Assembly: GCA_003439945.1 (NCBI GenBank) | Contig: QVRM01003901.1 | Coordinates: 372,001 to 436,000, forward strand | Reading direction: 5' to 3' | DNA: 64,000 nt | DNA from: Dermanyssus gallinae | Lineage: Eukaryota; Arthropoda; Arachnida; Mesostigmata; Dermanyssidae | In this document: one piece after another, positions 10,099 to 23,000 of the stretch | Numbering within the stretch: position 1 is the stretch's first letter | Layout: every line of letters starts with the position of its first letter | Notes under the pieces: model-generated | What the model saw: the letters and a program-made list of their open reading frames with translations, nothing else | The model's database searches: none | What the model was told of the DNA's origin: nothing | Translations under genes and position numbers: made by a program

Positions 10099-13000
10099 TT
10101 ACCACCCAGCAGACTCGATGCCACCTCGACTTCGGGCATGCTGCCAACTTCCTCCGCTGGTACTGCTGAAGCCAGCATTAGCACTGTTATCCCAAGTTCC
10201 TCCTCTGCCCCCATGACCTTCTGCCGAACTACTAGTGGTCTGTTGCAGCTGCTGCGGCTGCTGTTGGTGGTGCCAGCCGGTTGAGCTGCTATACTTATAG
10301 CCGGCACCTGCAGCACCGGGCGGCCCGCCGCTACCAATGATGCTGGTTTTGCCGTTGTGAAGACTACCCGTTCCTTCAACAGCTTTGACAATGATTACCT
10401 TCACCGGCGTGCCGGATCCGAGTCGGCCATTTTCACCTCCGTGGCCTCCGCTGCTAGCCACGCCGCCCCCATGCCCTTGCTTCCAACTACCATCAGGTGT
10501 GCCAGCAAAGCCAACCCTTCCTCTTCCACCTCCCCCCCTCCCGTAGTTCTCTCCACTTAAACCGTCACCGCCTGCCGTGCTCCAACCGCGGCTACCACCA
10601 CCACCACCACCATGAGACGGCAGTTTCCAACCTGGCGAAGTGGCACTACTAAAGCCACCCGCTGAGCCGGCAGTGTTCCAACCTGCAGCGCTTCCACCAG
10701 CTTTAGGCCACCCTGACAAATGCCGCTGCGGCGGCTGTTTCCAGCCGCTGTTTCCACCGAGCGCAGACGTTTGTTGCCAGCTGCTGCCGCCGCCGCCGCC
10801 GCCTCCAGAACTAGGCGCTGATGTTTCATGATGGGAATGCCATGGGAATGCCCCACTAGCCAAGTGTCCACCGCTACCGTCCACCGCACTGCCTGTGACA
10901 ATCTGTTTTGTTTTTACAATGAAAATGTGCGATTTGCTTGAGCGACCAGCGTTACCAACTCCTGCAATTTCGCCAGATAGGAGGAAAGTTCAAGTGCCTG
11001 ATACAGACATGCAGCTAGTGATTTAATGCCAATATGTATGTTGGCTTCAAATACGATGCATGGCATAATAACACGATATATCGTACAATTTCAAAATGTG
11101 TGTGTTAATCCGTTCGTTTCGATCAACACAATCGATACAATGTAGTTTATAAAATATGTTAATATAAACAAGGTGGCTCCAACAAATAAAAACAAAGGGC
11201 TAGGTCCCAATTGAATCAAATGTGTTCGTTATGATAAACATCCATCATGCCCATTCAGTGTCCACAATCCAAGAAGACATCGCATAAATCGGTTTTGCAA
11301 AATTAAGCACTCGATGACTAAAGGTACGCTATTTGTCATTGTAAATACAGTGACCACAATCGGCGCCACCACAACTTTGAAACTAGACCAAATCAGTAAT
11401 TGCAGGTTTCTGTGCATAAGGAACTATGCCAGGTACCAACGCATCTCAGTCGTTGGCACAATGGTAACCTGCGACGAAAGATGGGTTTTTAAATGTGCAG
11501 AGTAAAAAATATGGTCTGCTAGGTCGAACACAAGAGCTCTAAGGAACTACACATTCCATCAAGACCACACTGTGCCATGATCGGAAGCTGACACTCGCCG
11601 CTCACTACAAATTCCGAGAACGACCCTACACTTTCAGGGTGCAGAAGAATTAACGCTTAGAGCTTGCGTCCATGACATCTGGGATGGGCAGTTCAACGCA
11701 GGACCTTATGTTGTCAAATAGGTCACGTTGCGCACAAGTGAGAAATTGTAGGCAAATAAGGTTAAACAGATATTGAACTAAGGTTAAAAAAGTTTTTAAC
11801 GTGGGGGCAGAGAAAATGATGAATTAGGCAAAGCCTAGCCTAATACTTTAAGCTTCTACAGCTGTTTCATCGACTAAACATATATATATATATATACAGT
11901 CTGCGAAAAAAAATAAACAGTTACCCTTTATATTTTTTAAGCTTTTTTGTTTCGTTTAGTTTTTGCCACATTACACACTTATTATAACAAATCGTATATA
12001 GACTACAGTAATACATGCTCATAGAGTAACAGCGGAGACTTCATATCTGAATCGGTATCGGATTAATTTGAAACACGAACTCTCCACATTGGGCACAGCT
12101 ACACCGCCAAAAATAATACAACTACTAGCAAGATGCATGCCTTAGCGAGTGAATTGAGCGGACGATTGACGTTTAAGCTCTTTTCATGGCTCGACGGAAA
12201 CGAAAGCAGACCTCCTACCAGAAGTTTTTCTGTGTTGAAACGATAGGCCTGGGCCGACGCCTCACGAGTGACGAAAAAGCCCAAATTAAGGCTTATAAGG
12301 ATGTCGACCTCTTTAATCGAGAATTTTGCCGTTGATCGGGACGTTTTCCCCAAATAGTGAACAACTTCGTGAATTTAGGTGAAAACTACGCCACAAAAAA
12401 GAGTTCCGTGTGTCCAAATACCATTTCGGAACGAAGTAAGCCTGCAATTCTAAATAAAGCGCCGAACTCTGCGCTGTCGGCAAAGGCAATTGCGGCGGCG
12501 GCCAGTGTGCAAACCAACGTGCGAGACGTGCAAAATCTCCACGGAAGACACCTTGGCTTACGGGGAAAAACGCAAGAATAATCACGATTGACCGCTGACC
12601 ATTAAAGCTCGTCTCGATTTTGCCCATGATGATGTCATGGACAACTAAGTGGCACCAAATGCTCTTTTCGGATAAAAAAAATTTAATTTTGATGGAGCTG
12701 ATGGATTTATCTATTATTTCCGCGATGTGCGCAAGGAAGGACGCATTTTGTCAGAACGGCACTCAGGTGGCGGTCCGGTGATGATCTGGGTCACTGTCGG
12801 GTATCATACAAAATCGCCGATTGTGTTTTAGACGGTCGTGTTAATTCGACTAGGAATCTACTAAAAGACCAATCAGCGCATTTTCGGCTGATGGGAGGGC
12901 CCGACTTCGTTTTTCAACACAATAACGTCCCGATTCTCACCTCTAGGCTAATCGGAAGCTGGTTTAAACAACGTCCCATTAAGGTCCTACGCTGGCCTGC

Positions 13001-13564
13001 AGTCTCACATAGTCTTAATATCATCGAGAATGTGTGGGGCTGGGTCGCTCGAAAGGTTTACATTGACGATTTTCAAACCAGGTAGAACTAAAAGAAGCAA
13101 TTGTGAAGGCTTGGGGCCAGCTCTTGCAGGACGTCATCCGAACCTTGTCTCAACACTATACCAAACCGCATTCATGAGGTTATTCGATTTAGCGGGAAGT
13201 TCTCTAAATATTAAGTATAGTTGCTGGCTGCACTCGATGTGTCTGCCTTTGTTTCCGCCAAGCCGTGAAATGAGCCCAAACGTCGTTAGTCCACTCAATT
13301 CACTCGCTAAGACATGCATCTTGCTTGTGGTTGTAGCATTTTGCGGTGTAGCTGTGCTAAATGTAGAGATATCGTGTTTGAAAGTGATCCTAGGCAAAGG
13401 CTGACGAGGAAATCGAATATCCTTATCAAAGATCAAACAACTTTTTATCCCCAAATATCGATAGAAGTATCCGTTGGGTCTCTATGTGCATGCGTCACAT
13501 AATCTTTACACGATTGGTTATAATAAATGCGTGTAATATGGGCGGCGGTATATTTTTTTGCATA

Positions 13565-13606
<42 letters not shown>

Positions 13607-14741
13607 CAACAAGGTGTGTGACTATGCTCACCTTTAGGCCAGCTCCCGTCGAAATCTGCCCCGCCGATTACACCACTGGACCAACTGCTACCGCTTCCGC
13701 CTGAAGACCAACCACCTAAGACAAACAGTTTTAATTGTAAAAATAATAAACAATATTATAGGCATTCATTTTATCACAAGAGTGGCTAGCGAGCCGCGTT
13801 TGGGTTTGTTTTTATGATCTTATGTAGTAGCACTTTTGCACAAAAGGTCTAGCTTCCGTTGAAACGCCTACCTCCAACGGCCGGCCCAAAACTGCCTGAA
13901 TTTGGCTGCTGCTGATGATGATGATGATAATGCTGCTGCTGCTGCTGCCAACCTCCGCCTGTTATTCCTTCGCTGGTTCCTCCTCCGGTATGCCGTCCCT
14001 CTGGCCCTCCTCCAACGTTCCAAGAGTTCGGCGGCCTTCTAGAAGATACGCTGTTGCTTCCATGACCTCCAGCGATACTGCCCGCAGTAACGGCCTTTAT
14101 AATGTAAACTTTCTTGATGGTTCCTCCAGAACGCGCTCCACCACCACCACCACCAGCGCCGTGGCCAGGAACAAACGCATTTTCTGTGCCAGTTGGAGAC
14201 CCCCAACTGCTGCTGCTGCCGCCGCCGCTGCTGCCGACACCTGGGACGCTTGGCCATCCTGCAGCTGAAACTGCAGGCGGGCCGTCCCCGGCACCTTGTC
14301 CAAGTGCAGCTGCTGTCGAGCCGCTCCAGGTTTCTCCTCCGGCTCCGCCATCTCCGCCACCTCCACCATGCGAATGGCCAGCAGCGCGAGCTAAGCCGGC
14401 CAGTAGTGCAGTGACCACCTACGCGTACAACAATAGCGCAATCATCAACGCAAATCAAAGCAATAACTTTACTTCTATTGATAAAGAATTCAACATTTTA
14501 CTATCCGCCTTTGAGACATGTTCGTAGCAGACGTTTGCACTCAACGACAATGTGTATAACTCTATTTTTCTTATAGCGCATACACTATTTCACAAAAACA
14601 GTTTCATTTGGAATTAACGAAGAACTATAATAGTAAGTATCCCTCCCTGCAGAATTAATAATCGCAAGCACTGAGCAAAACATAAGATCCAGGAGCAATC
14701 CTAGTTTTTGAGCGTGTCGCATCACTCACCAGATTTCTCAT
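10099..14741 (-). CDS. Glycine-rich secreted protein, cuticle/structural-like (four exons)
   Basis: Spliced minus-strand gene. Exon 1 is 14741-14730 (ATG AGA AAT CTG, then donor GTGAGT). Exon 2 is 14418-13872, exon 3 is 13715-13632 and exon 4 is 10892-10099. All junctions use GT..AG with matching phases, giving about 478 aa. The start is chosen because exon 1 supplies the Met for a good signal peptide, MRNLVVTALLAGLARA, with cleavage likely before AGHSH. The mature protein is rich in Gly, Ser, Trp, Gln and His, with poly-Gly and poly-Gln/His runs. A hydrophobic motif recurs: KKVYIIKAVTAGS in exon 2 and VKVIIVKAVEGTGS in exon 4, suggesting duplication of a module. Arthropod cuticle and silk-like proteins have this composition; the role is inferred. 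The last intron (2.7 kb) holds a Tc1-like relic and a (TA)n tract. There is no in-frame stop. Expression is untested. Confidence 0.75.
11320..11760 (+). pseudogene. Possible mariner transposase relic
   Basis: The frame around 11459 reads MVTCDERWVFKC, similar to the first catalytic block of mariner transposases (TCDEKW), and about 30 codons later NYTFHQDHTVP resembles the second block (FHQDN). Stops interrupt it and the third block is not seen. It lies in the last intron of the glycine-rich gene. Confidence 0.3.
11879..11896. repeat. Short (TA)n tract
   Basis: About 18 bp of alternating TA. Confidence 0.8.
12087..13363 (+). mobile_element. Tc1-like DNA transposon relic with long terminal inverted repeats
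   Basis: The two ends are inverted copies of each other over about 100 bp. Left: GCACAGCTACACCGCC... and AAGATGCATGCCTTAGCGAG. The reverse complement of the right end gives GCACAGCTACACCGCA and AAGATGCATGTCTTAGCGAG. The length of about 1.28 kb fits a Tc1 element. The boundaries (CATT.. next to CA or TA) are approximate. It is inserted in the last intron of the glycine-rich gene. Confidence 0.75.
12195..13130 (+). pseudogene. Decayed Tc1-type transposase
   Basis: In shifting frames the plus strand reads GADGFIYYFRDVRKEGRILS and RHSGGGPVMIWVTVGYHTKS, then FVFQHNNVPILTSR, FKQRPIKVLRWPAVSHSLNI and IENVWGWVARKVY. These are the Tc1 DDE regions in order. In the second block the usual catalytic Asp (QHDN) is Asn (AAT at 12921-12923); the Glu of IENVWG is present. 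At least four stops or frameshifts exist, so it is inactive. Confidence 0.8.
13569..13603. repeat. (TA)n microsatellite
   Basis: About 35 bp of alternating TA just downstream of exon 3 of the glycine-rich gene, within its last intron. Confidence 0.95.
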
Positions 14742-15760
14742 AGCCAACTTCACAGTAACTTGTCTCCGATCACTTTGGCGTCGAACTAGTAGCAACGCAT
14801 GTGGTCCGAACCCTTAAATGGCCAACAAAGCTGCCACGAACTAACTGGAAGTCGGCGAGGGTCGTCACTAAGAAGGCAAGCATAGCTCAAAGGTCGCCTG
14901 ACCGACCAAGAAGCTCTCTCACTCAGGCGGGCAGATCGACGGCAATACTGTCAGACGGCAAGGCTGGCCGAAGACGTTGTTAGGTGCTCGACAACAGCGA
15001 CAAACAATGTTTGCTCTTCGCACAGTCCCACGGGTTGAAGCCGACACGAATGAAAAATGGCCTCACTATTCCAGCACCTACATTGCAAATAAATATAACT
15101 ATTTCCAATGTCTCGTCGCTATTCTGCAAAGCATGAAAAAAGACAGCGAACGTGGTCGTACAACATACACGAGCTATTGATTTAGAATCGTGTTTTTTAT
15201 TATTAAAACTAATCAAGGTATTTGACAGACGTAGCCCAAATAACATCCCCGATTAACGGCCTTTATTAGTATAATTTGTTTGATGTATGCAATGTCTCGC
15301 TTCCCACATTGTCTCCGAAATTTCTTAGATAAAACTGTCTACGGAAAAGCATAACTACAGTCCGCACAAACAATAATTTATTCTTAACGTTACATATCTT
15401 TGCTGTCTCCAGTAAATCAAGCCGAGGGTTTATTAATTTGGACTAAGAAAGTTTGTAGAAAAAATATGTTGCTATTTTATTGGCAAAGGATTGCTCACTC
15501 ACTTTCTTTTAAAACAACCGAATATATTTTGCCAGACCAATGTTTACCCTGGTAAGGGAATTCCTGATTCACATACTGATAGATTCTTGCAAAAGTCGAT
15601 GCGGATTTTTAAATGTTTTTTTTTGTAAGGTTCCGGAATCTATGTAAATATTCTACTATGTCACTTATTATGTGTGCCAGGTTTTCGTCTGGTCGGTATA
15701 TAAAACAGTGTCACACAATACTGTGGTACAAACCGCCCGTGACTGTTGTGCTCTTGTTAT
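14742..15760. other. 5' flank of the glycine-rich gene; no other gene seen
   Basis: This should contain the promoter of the minus-strand glycine-rich gene, but no convincing TATA box or initiator stands out. The short ORFs lack motifs. Confidence 0.3.
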
Positions 15761-15769
15761 ATACAGGTA

Positions 15770-17280
15770 GCAAAATTCCCGATGAGTGGCGGAAAAGCTA
15801 TCTACAGCCTATATTTAAGCGAAAGGGAGATGCAACTGACCCAAAGAACTACAGGGGCATAGCACTTACAAGCGTTCTTTACAAGATATTAACGTCGCTC
15901 ATCGTTAATCGACTGTACCCGTGCGTAGAAGACAAAATTCCAGCAGAACAATACGGTTTTTTTAAAGAGGCGATCGACGTCAGATGCAGTTGAGTTTGTT
16001 TTAAACCATGTATCACAACGCCGTTCTAACAAGAAAATGACATACGCTGCGTTTATAGATTTTCAAACTGCTTTCGATTGCCTGCCAAGGGACCGTTTAT
16101 TAGACACGCTTCGCAAACGTTTTAACATAACAGGCCCCCTTTTTAATCTCGTTCATAATATATTAGCGCACAATATAATTTGGGTGAAAAACGGCGACCA
16201 CTATGTACAAACACCCGTAACACAAACAATCGGGGTAGCCCAGGGAGACTCAGCTAGCCCATTTCTTTTTATTTTGTACGTGACTGGACTCGCGGACTTA
16301 CTGCGTAATCTTAAAGCCCATTTTGCATTTTATGCTGACGACTTAGTCATTTTAGCAAAATCTCGTAACCATCTACAGTTTTACCTCAACGAAACTGCGA
16401 AGTGGTGCGAAGAAAACAAGCTCAAGATTAACGCGGAAAAGTCACAGGTCTTACGCTTTAGCAAAGGAGGGTCATACGCGGCCAGTGATCATGATCTGTC
16501 AGTATATGGACAACCACTCAAATTAGTTAGCCACTTCTCGTACTTAGGCATCACACTAACGCCCGGGCTCTCTTTTAGCTGACATATCGAGGAGATACAA
16601 GCAAAAGCTACGTCTGCAATGTTTTTGTTAGGTAATATGCACGATGTGGACGTAAAAACAGCTATAAATTGCTTTAAAATCAAAGTACTCCCTGTAGCAA
16701 CATACTGCCTTTCCACAATTGCACCATACCTGACGCTTAGCCATTTAAAAAGTCTAGACAAGCTAAAGGCCAGATATGTTAAGCGTGTTTTGCGACTTCC
16801 AAAGTGCGCTTCGGCAACACTTGCCTTAGAGATGTGCGGAGAGAGAACACTTATTGAAGACCTAGCACTTAGTAACACACCATTTACACCGCATATTCTA
16901 GACTCATATCGAGCCTACAGAGAAAACAGAAATTTAACATTTGTAGCTGAGAATTATACTTATGGCCCGGCCTTTTCTTCACGTAGATGGAAAGGAGCCA
17001 TGCAAAGGAACCGCTCGGTAATCTGCCGAATAACCTGGCACGGGTACCACCATTACATATGCATGAAGCCAAGCTGTTTTAATATTGAAGAATGTGTTTG
17101 TAGCTTTTGCGGAGAGTTTGATATTGGACGCTATCATATACTTGTGTGCCCAGAAATATGCGGAACGACCTTATCATCCAAAGTTAAATTTTTATTGTAA
17201 GACCAAAAAGTCACATTGTGACACCTTGTGCAAATTGAATAAACTGTCTACCAATTTTGTGGTGAAATAAATGCTGAATT
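15770..17280 (+). pseudogene. 5'-truncated LINE with RT domain and C-terminal Cys/His motif
   Basis: The plus strand encodes an RT in three pieces. The first (to 15993) has KIPDEWRKSYLQPIFKRKGD and YRGIALTSVLYKIL. The second (16037-16582) has the FIDFQTAFD block, GVAQGDSASPFLFILYVTGL, and FYADD (catalytic), then LKINAEKSQVLRFS. The third (16619-17200) is the thumb and a C-terminal C-x2-C..H..C motif (CVCSFCGEFDIGRYHILVC). Breaks are a frameshift near 15985 and a TGA in place of a likely Trp at 16580-16582. The tail has AATAAA and GAATTGAATTTG, as in Jockey/I-type ends. The endonuclease and ORF1 are absent, consistent with 5' truncation. A mariner lies immediately 3'. Confidence 0.8.
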
Positions 17281-17305
17281 GAATTTGCAATGCATAATAA
17301 ATATA

Positions 17306-18595
17306 CAGGTAGTTCAACAAGTTCTTAAAATGAAAACCAAGAATTTTCCAAATCTTGTTTTTAATTTTTTCTTATTCGATATACTCCCCGAGAAGCTCAA
17401 TACACGTTTCCCACCGATATTTCAGAGCATTTATACCTCTTGAGTAAAATTCTGCGTCTTTAGACTGAAAATAGGCATTGACAGCAGTTGTACCCTCTTC
17501 ATTGCTGGAAAAACGCTTTCCACCGAGACGATTCTTCAAATGTCTGAAGAGGAAATAATCAGAGGGGGCCAGGTCTGGAGAATAGGAAGGTTGTTCAATA
17601 AGTTCGAACCTCAGTTGGGCCAGTTTTGCCGATGCTTGCCGCGACTTGTGTGCATGAGCATTGCCCTGGTGAAACAGGACAACCTCATTCTGCAAAGCGG
17701 ACCGTTTCACGATGAGTTCTTGCTTCAGGCAGTCTAACAGTCTTGCATAATATTTTCCTGAGATCGTTTTACCGCTCTCAAGGTAGTCGACCAGACTTAT
17801 TCCACGTTGGTCCCAAAAAACCGTACCCATCATCTTTCCGGCCGATGCCGTTGTCCGCACCCTCTTCGGAGGTTCTTCACCAGGTGCACACCATTGGCGA
17901 GATGCTTCTTGGGTCTCGGGAGTGTAGTGATGGACCCAGCTTTCATCGACGGTCACGAATCTGCGCCAAAAATCTGACGGATTTTTCGACATCTTGGCTA
18001 AATTTCGCTGTGAAGCGGAAACACGCGCATCTGTTTGGCCTTGGTTGAGCAAATGGGGCACTCATTTTGCTCTGAGTTTTTTCATCTTCAAGTTCTCGTG
18101 CAGGATGAAATGCACACTACCCAAACTGATCCCCAAGGCCTCCGATATCTCTTTAATGTTCACTCGCTTATCTGCGGCAACGATTTTCCGCACTTTTTCC
18201 ACGTTTTCCTCATCAGTTGCCGTTTTTGGGCGTCCTGAACGTAGTTCATCCTCGGTGCTCCTGCGACCTCTTTTTAACTCATTAATACAGTTGGAAACAG
18301 TGGCAAAATATGGCGCAGAGTCACCGTACACCTCGTCTAACCCAGTTTTCACTTGGGTCGCATTCCAACTTTTGAAATAAAAACGCTTGATAACCACTCG
18401 AAACTCTTTTTTCTCAATTTTTCAAAATCACGCCGATACGTTGCACGGGAAAAGCGATCAAACGAAATCGCAACGGCCAATCACCATAATATTTTGACTG
18501 CTAGCAATCGAAAAGTTGCCGTTTCCAATAGCGGTGAAAGCGCGAAAAAATTCGAATTCTGAAAAGCTCATTTTAAGAACTTTTAGAACTCCCTG
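17306..18595 (-). mobile_element. Mariner-family transposon, near full length
   Basis: About 1,290 bp bounded by 28-bp inverted repeats: left 17306-17333 starts CAGGTAGTTCAACAAGTTCT; the right end read inverted starts CAGGGAGTTCTAAAAGTTCT, and both continue TAAAATGA. TA dinucleotides flank both ends (17304-17305 and 18596-18597), the mariner target duplication. The size and structure are canonical. It lies directly after the LINE tail ending near 17280. Confidence 0.92.
17372..18397 (-). pseudogene. Mariner transposase with one nonsense codon and a catalytic-site change
   Basis: Two minus-strand frames (18397-18062 and 18061-17372) form one 341-codon reading frame interrupted only by TGA at 18062-18064, where mariners normally have Trp or a similar residue before VPHLL. 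The N-terminal paired helix-turn-helix is intact (NATQVKTGLDEVYGDSAPYF; RVNIKEISEALGISLGSVHF). In the catalytic part, the first Asp is in VTVDESWVHHY, the third is in SPDLAPSDYFLF, but the second block reads LFHQGNAHAH: the expected Asp codon is GGC (Gly) at 17663-17665. Cut-and-paste activity would therefore be lost twice over. The length matches the usual 345 aa. Very few lesions imply a fairly recent insertion. Confidence 0.9.
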
Positions 18596-19348
18596 TATTA
18601 ACCGTTATAAACATACACAATTGAGAGTGACTTGCTCCAACAGGAAAACACACTTAATTGCAAATACTATGTAAGTCCAAGAAACATTAACAATCATAGA
18701 ATAAAAAATAACAACTTCTTTATGTCTCAAAATGTTTGGATCAAAAATAAATGTGCCCTCAATTATATTGCCTACAACTACATTTCTATAAATAAAATTC
18801 TATGCGATTGAAACTTTGAACACTGTTATTACATTTCATAGTCGTCAACAAAAATCGTTGTTATAATATTGCAGTAATGTCGCTATTACAACCACTGTGG
18901 GAATTGATACCATTATGAATGTTCTTGTTGTTCCGGCTATTGTATTTACTATGATTGCTACGGTAGGCGCTGCCTCGTGCGTTTACAGTGTACTTCATTA
19001 GCGAATTCCATAACTACTCGTATGAACAGGTCGCTCAATGAAAGAGGAACGACTACACTTTGCTTCGACCCCTTAGTGGATTTCTGGGAGGCCGGTGGTA
19101 CTACCACAGAATTTTTCCTTTATATTATAGACGGCTCATTTACTGAACAGGCTTTGTAGTTTGGCAGATGCTGCTGCCATTGTAGAACGGAATACAGTTA
19201 GTGTCGTGAATGGCTAAGCAGCATTAGTGGACGACTTTACCTCGCTTTTAGCGCAGCCGTACCAAATGACAATGCGGCCTTGTGTTGATATCTCTTGACA
19301 ATATTGTGTGAGTTTTCGATCAGTGCATTCGATCAGTGTATGTACGCA

Positions 19349-19351
<3 letters not shown>

Positions 19352-19384
<33 letters not shown>

Positions 19385-19400
19385 GTTTCGGCTGCCGTCA

Positions 19401-19456
<56 letters not shown>
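19352..19456. repeat. Two adjacent (TA)n microsatellites
   Basis: Tracts of about 29 and 52 bp are separated by about 24 bp of unique sequence. Confidence 0.95.
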
Positions 19457-19459
<3 letters not shown>

Positions 19460-20021
19460 TTAATTATATTATATATTATAATACCCTTCTGTTTCCTGTA
19501 AAACCTAGAGTGATTTTTTCTGCTCTAAGTACTAAGTGCACAAATCAACTTCTAAAATTTATTGTTAGCGGTTCGACCGAAAGGATTTTTAATAAAAGTT
19601 TAAACCACAATGTACATATCATACAACATTTCGGTTTGTGTTAGCTAATGAGGCCCTCTAAATTCTTTGTAGTCTCAATCAGTCAGTGTAGACTGTATGT
19701 CAGCCGATGTCGGTTATCCTCGAAACATCTCATATTAAAAAAAAACTGCCAATAGACCGCTATTAATTGTCGGCAGCCAACATCTGGTCTCTTACCTGTG
19801 GTCTAACAAATTATTTATCACCAAGACGACCTTAAATCAGGGTTCCTATTGCCATTATTAGAACGTATTAATATTTAGTTAGTTAGTGTTCGTCAATGTA
19901 CGGTATTAGGATATCGGTAGTAAACGCAGGCTACGCCATAATTAAAGGCAAAGCATTCTGAAAGTTTGCTCCTTAACCGATGAGCATGATTGAAGGTTTT
20001 GTCTTATAGCTCGTTACAGTG

Positions 20022-20043
20022 TATATATATATATATATATTTA
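20022..20043. repeat. (TA)n microsatellite
   Basis: About 22 bp of alternating TA. Confidence 0.9.
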
Positions 20044-23000
20044 TACATATATACTGCGGTCTAACGATGGTGACCACGACCACAAGAACTGCAAGCACGG
20101 TAATCAGTGTGTCAGACCTTCAGACCGCCTCGCCGTCTCAACCGTCCAATTGTCTCAACCGTGTATACTAATCAGCTCCATTGTGTCTCGTCTAATCAAA
20201 GCAGGAAGCATATTGAATCAGCATTGCTTATGCGGCATGATTATCGCAGTAGCTCTTGCACGGATTTTCAGAGGCCTCCCCCCCCCCCCCCGCCCCCGCT
20301 ACAACGCCATCCTATCAATGAAAGAAAAGAAAAACACAAGCTATTATATGTATGTATATATAGCAACACCATGTCTAAATATTCGACTCTATGAGGCATA
20401 CGAAAGGAGGTTTATAGCAACCAGCCGAAATAAGTGAAAATTAGAGCGCCTTACTTTACGACCATGGGTAAGGAATTGAATATGATACCACTTTAACGAT
20501 CATTACAAGCCAAATATTACAAGCTAATAGAGTTATTTTTCTGTGAGTTTAAAATACGAACAATGCTAGAATGAGCGACTCGCATCAAAAGTTAAAGTTA
20601 TATTGGGTTACCTTCATCGTTTACCGTTTTATTAACTGTCGTCAAGTAGGTCTGTTGTCCATTGTTTATGTTATGATTTAATGATGGGAGAGACGAACAG
20701 ATTTGAATAATCCTGCAAAATTTAATCATAATAAAATTATAATTATTCTGGAAAGCAAAGTATGTTTTAAATTTTCTTCTTAGAGCTTTTTGCTGTAGCT
20801 ACAACTCAGCGCACTTTTAGTGACAAGCGATAGCAGCAGCGATCGATATAGGAAATAGCGCAGCCACATTTACAGAAGAGGTGTGTGTGTGTGTCTGCTG
20901 GTTTGCTACTTCCGTACTTAGCGAAATCAGGCGGGAAAAAACATGGAAAAGGAAGAGTTACCTGGCTATTAGATTAACGATCACCTTATCACGACCGCAG
21001 AAACGCGATTTTTAGCTGCTTGGGAAATGGTAGAACGCATCGAAAATGACAGTTCTCCCGGCTTTTTGACGCTGTTGTCGTGTCGAAATCCATACGCGTT
21101 TCGGTACGACTGCTATATAAACACATGAAAGGTTCAGACGCAGTCCGCGGGACTGCCCAAATGTCATTTTCTTATTCCTCATCCCATAAGGGAAAAACAC
21201 TCTTTCTCGATGCAGCAACATTAAGATGGCATTCGAGCTGTTAACATTGAGTCGTTATGAAAAAGCTCTAAAACTGTGATGAAATTTTCCATGAGTATTT
21301 TCATGAGTTGGCGAGAATGCGAGATGATATCGTCGATGCAAGTCTTTAGCGTGTCTGAACCTTGTGTACTCATAATGGTTCAAAATATGTTTTTGGTTAA
21401 GCATTATCGACTGTGCGTTATCCTTTATTTCGCACTATTACATTGAGAAACTCTTTTCATACATAAGTACAATAGCTACGTTTTAAAACGCATAGCTTTA
21501 TTTGCTTTCCACTATAAGCGTTCAGTAAAACCATATTGGGCGACTAATAGCATGAAATACTTTACTTCAATTCCTCTATATAAATATTTTAAACAATTAC
21601 CCAATTATCCAATATACCGAAATATCAGAACAACAAAAACCAAAGATTTTTAAAAGTATCGATAGAACACAGGGCCTCACTTTTATTGAGGGGCCGTTCA
21701 CCTATTCGTTTGATGCTTTTTTGTAGCTCTATGCCAACGTGTTGACGATTTTCTCTATACGACCTGCTAATATATTAGCAAATGTTCGCTGCTAGTAAAA
21801 AGGCACATGGAAAACACAAAACCTGCTTCGGCTTGTTCTCCCAGAAACAATAGGTGGATCAAACCGTTTGAAGCATGAAATGCATACAATAACCGAATAA
21901 AGACCACGCATCTTTTTACCGAGTGCATTCCCCAAACTCAGCACCTAGTGCAACAGTGCTCAACGGTCTTATCTTAGATATCACATCATTGTTGCTCTGA
22001 GGTCTCCTTCCGAAGAGATATTTTTTAGGTTTCCCAACATAACGTTTTTTTAAAATCTAATTTATTGTTTTCGTCGCATATGTTCAAATTTACAGCTTCA
22101 GGGTTTTCCAAGCCACTTTCTGCACACATCTAATTTAGCTGTAATTTCCATCGCAGTTAAGCCTTTGAGGAAGAAGTGTTTAATCATCACAAGGTAGTCA
22201 TTTGCTCCATGTTACTGGAGAATCTGACATGCCATATTTACTCGCCTTGCACAAACTGCAAGCCAATCCGCATAAAGTTTAATTTTGTTGTTTCCGAAGC
22301 ACGGCCCTCTCCGACGCTAGAAAACATAGACAGGCATTTGAAAGACTTGATCCACCGAGTGTGTGACACGAAGTATAACATTTAATGCCTTGTATTCTAA
22401 CGCCTATTAGCAATATTTTACTGTAAAAGCTATTAGATGAATCCAATATCTGCACTTTATTGGTAAGCGACCATTCGGATCTATTTACCTATCCTAGAAT
22501 TCCAGGCGCCGACCTACTGAGCACACGTTTCTCAGTCGTCTATAAAACTACTTACAATGGACCCATGTAGGTTGTGACGTGAGCCAGTAAATATAAACAC
22601 TTTTTGCAGAACTTGAAAAACTCAAAATGCGTTCATCAATTGCTGGGCCTGGCCTTAGTGTGAAGTAAGAACCACTGTGTGCCACTTCGGCTCAGCCACT
22701 ACGACCGATATGTGAAATACGCTGATAAGGGCCATTACCTTTGGTCATAGCTGTTTCATTCTTGCTTGCGGCAGATTTACAGCCACCAATATCGGTTAGC
22801 TTAATGCATGTTCTTGAAAAACAAATTTTGTTGTTAAAATATCATGTATAGTATTACGACATATCGATAACTTTGAACGTTTTACTGCACCATCTTATTA
22901 TTTCTTCTTGTTTTTTTCATATTATGTACATTTGCTTCGTGCTTACCACGCCCGTGACGGATGTACAACAGCTGCCGTCTGTTGTTGATCATGAAAATCA

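Noticed and set aside
10039..10831. Plus-strand and alternate-frame ORFs over the glycine-rich exons (also 13915-14527)
   Set aside because: Low-complexity GC-rich exons keep several frames open. The minus-strand frame has the signal peptide and consistent splice sites.
18062..18064. TGA read as Trp (mitochondrial-type or alternative genetic code), as TGA also replaces a likely Trp at 16580
   Set aside because: Both cases are in dead transposons. CD2BP2, RELCH and the glycine-rich gene are open under the standard code, so simple decay explains them.
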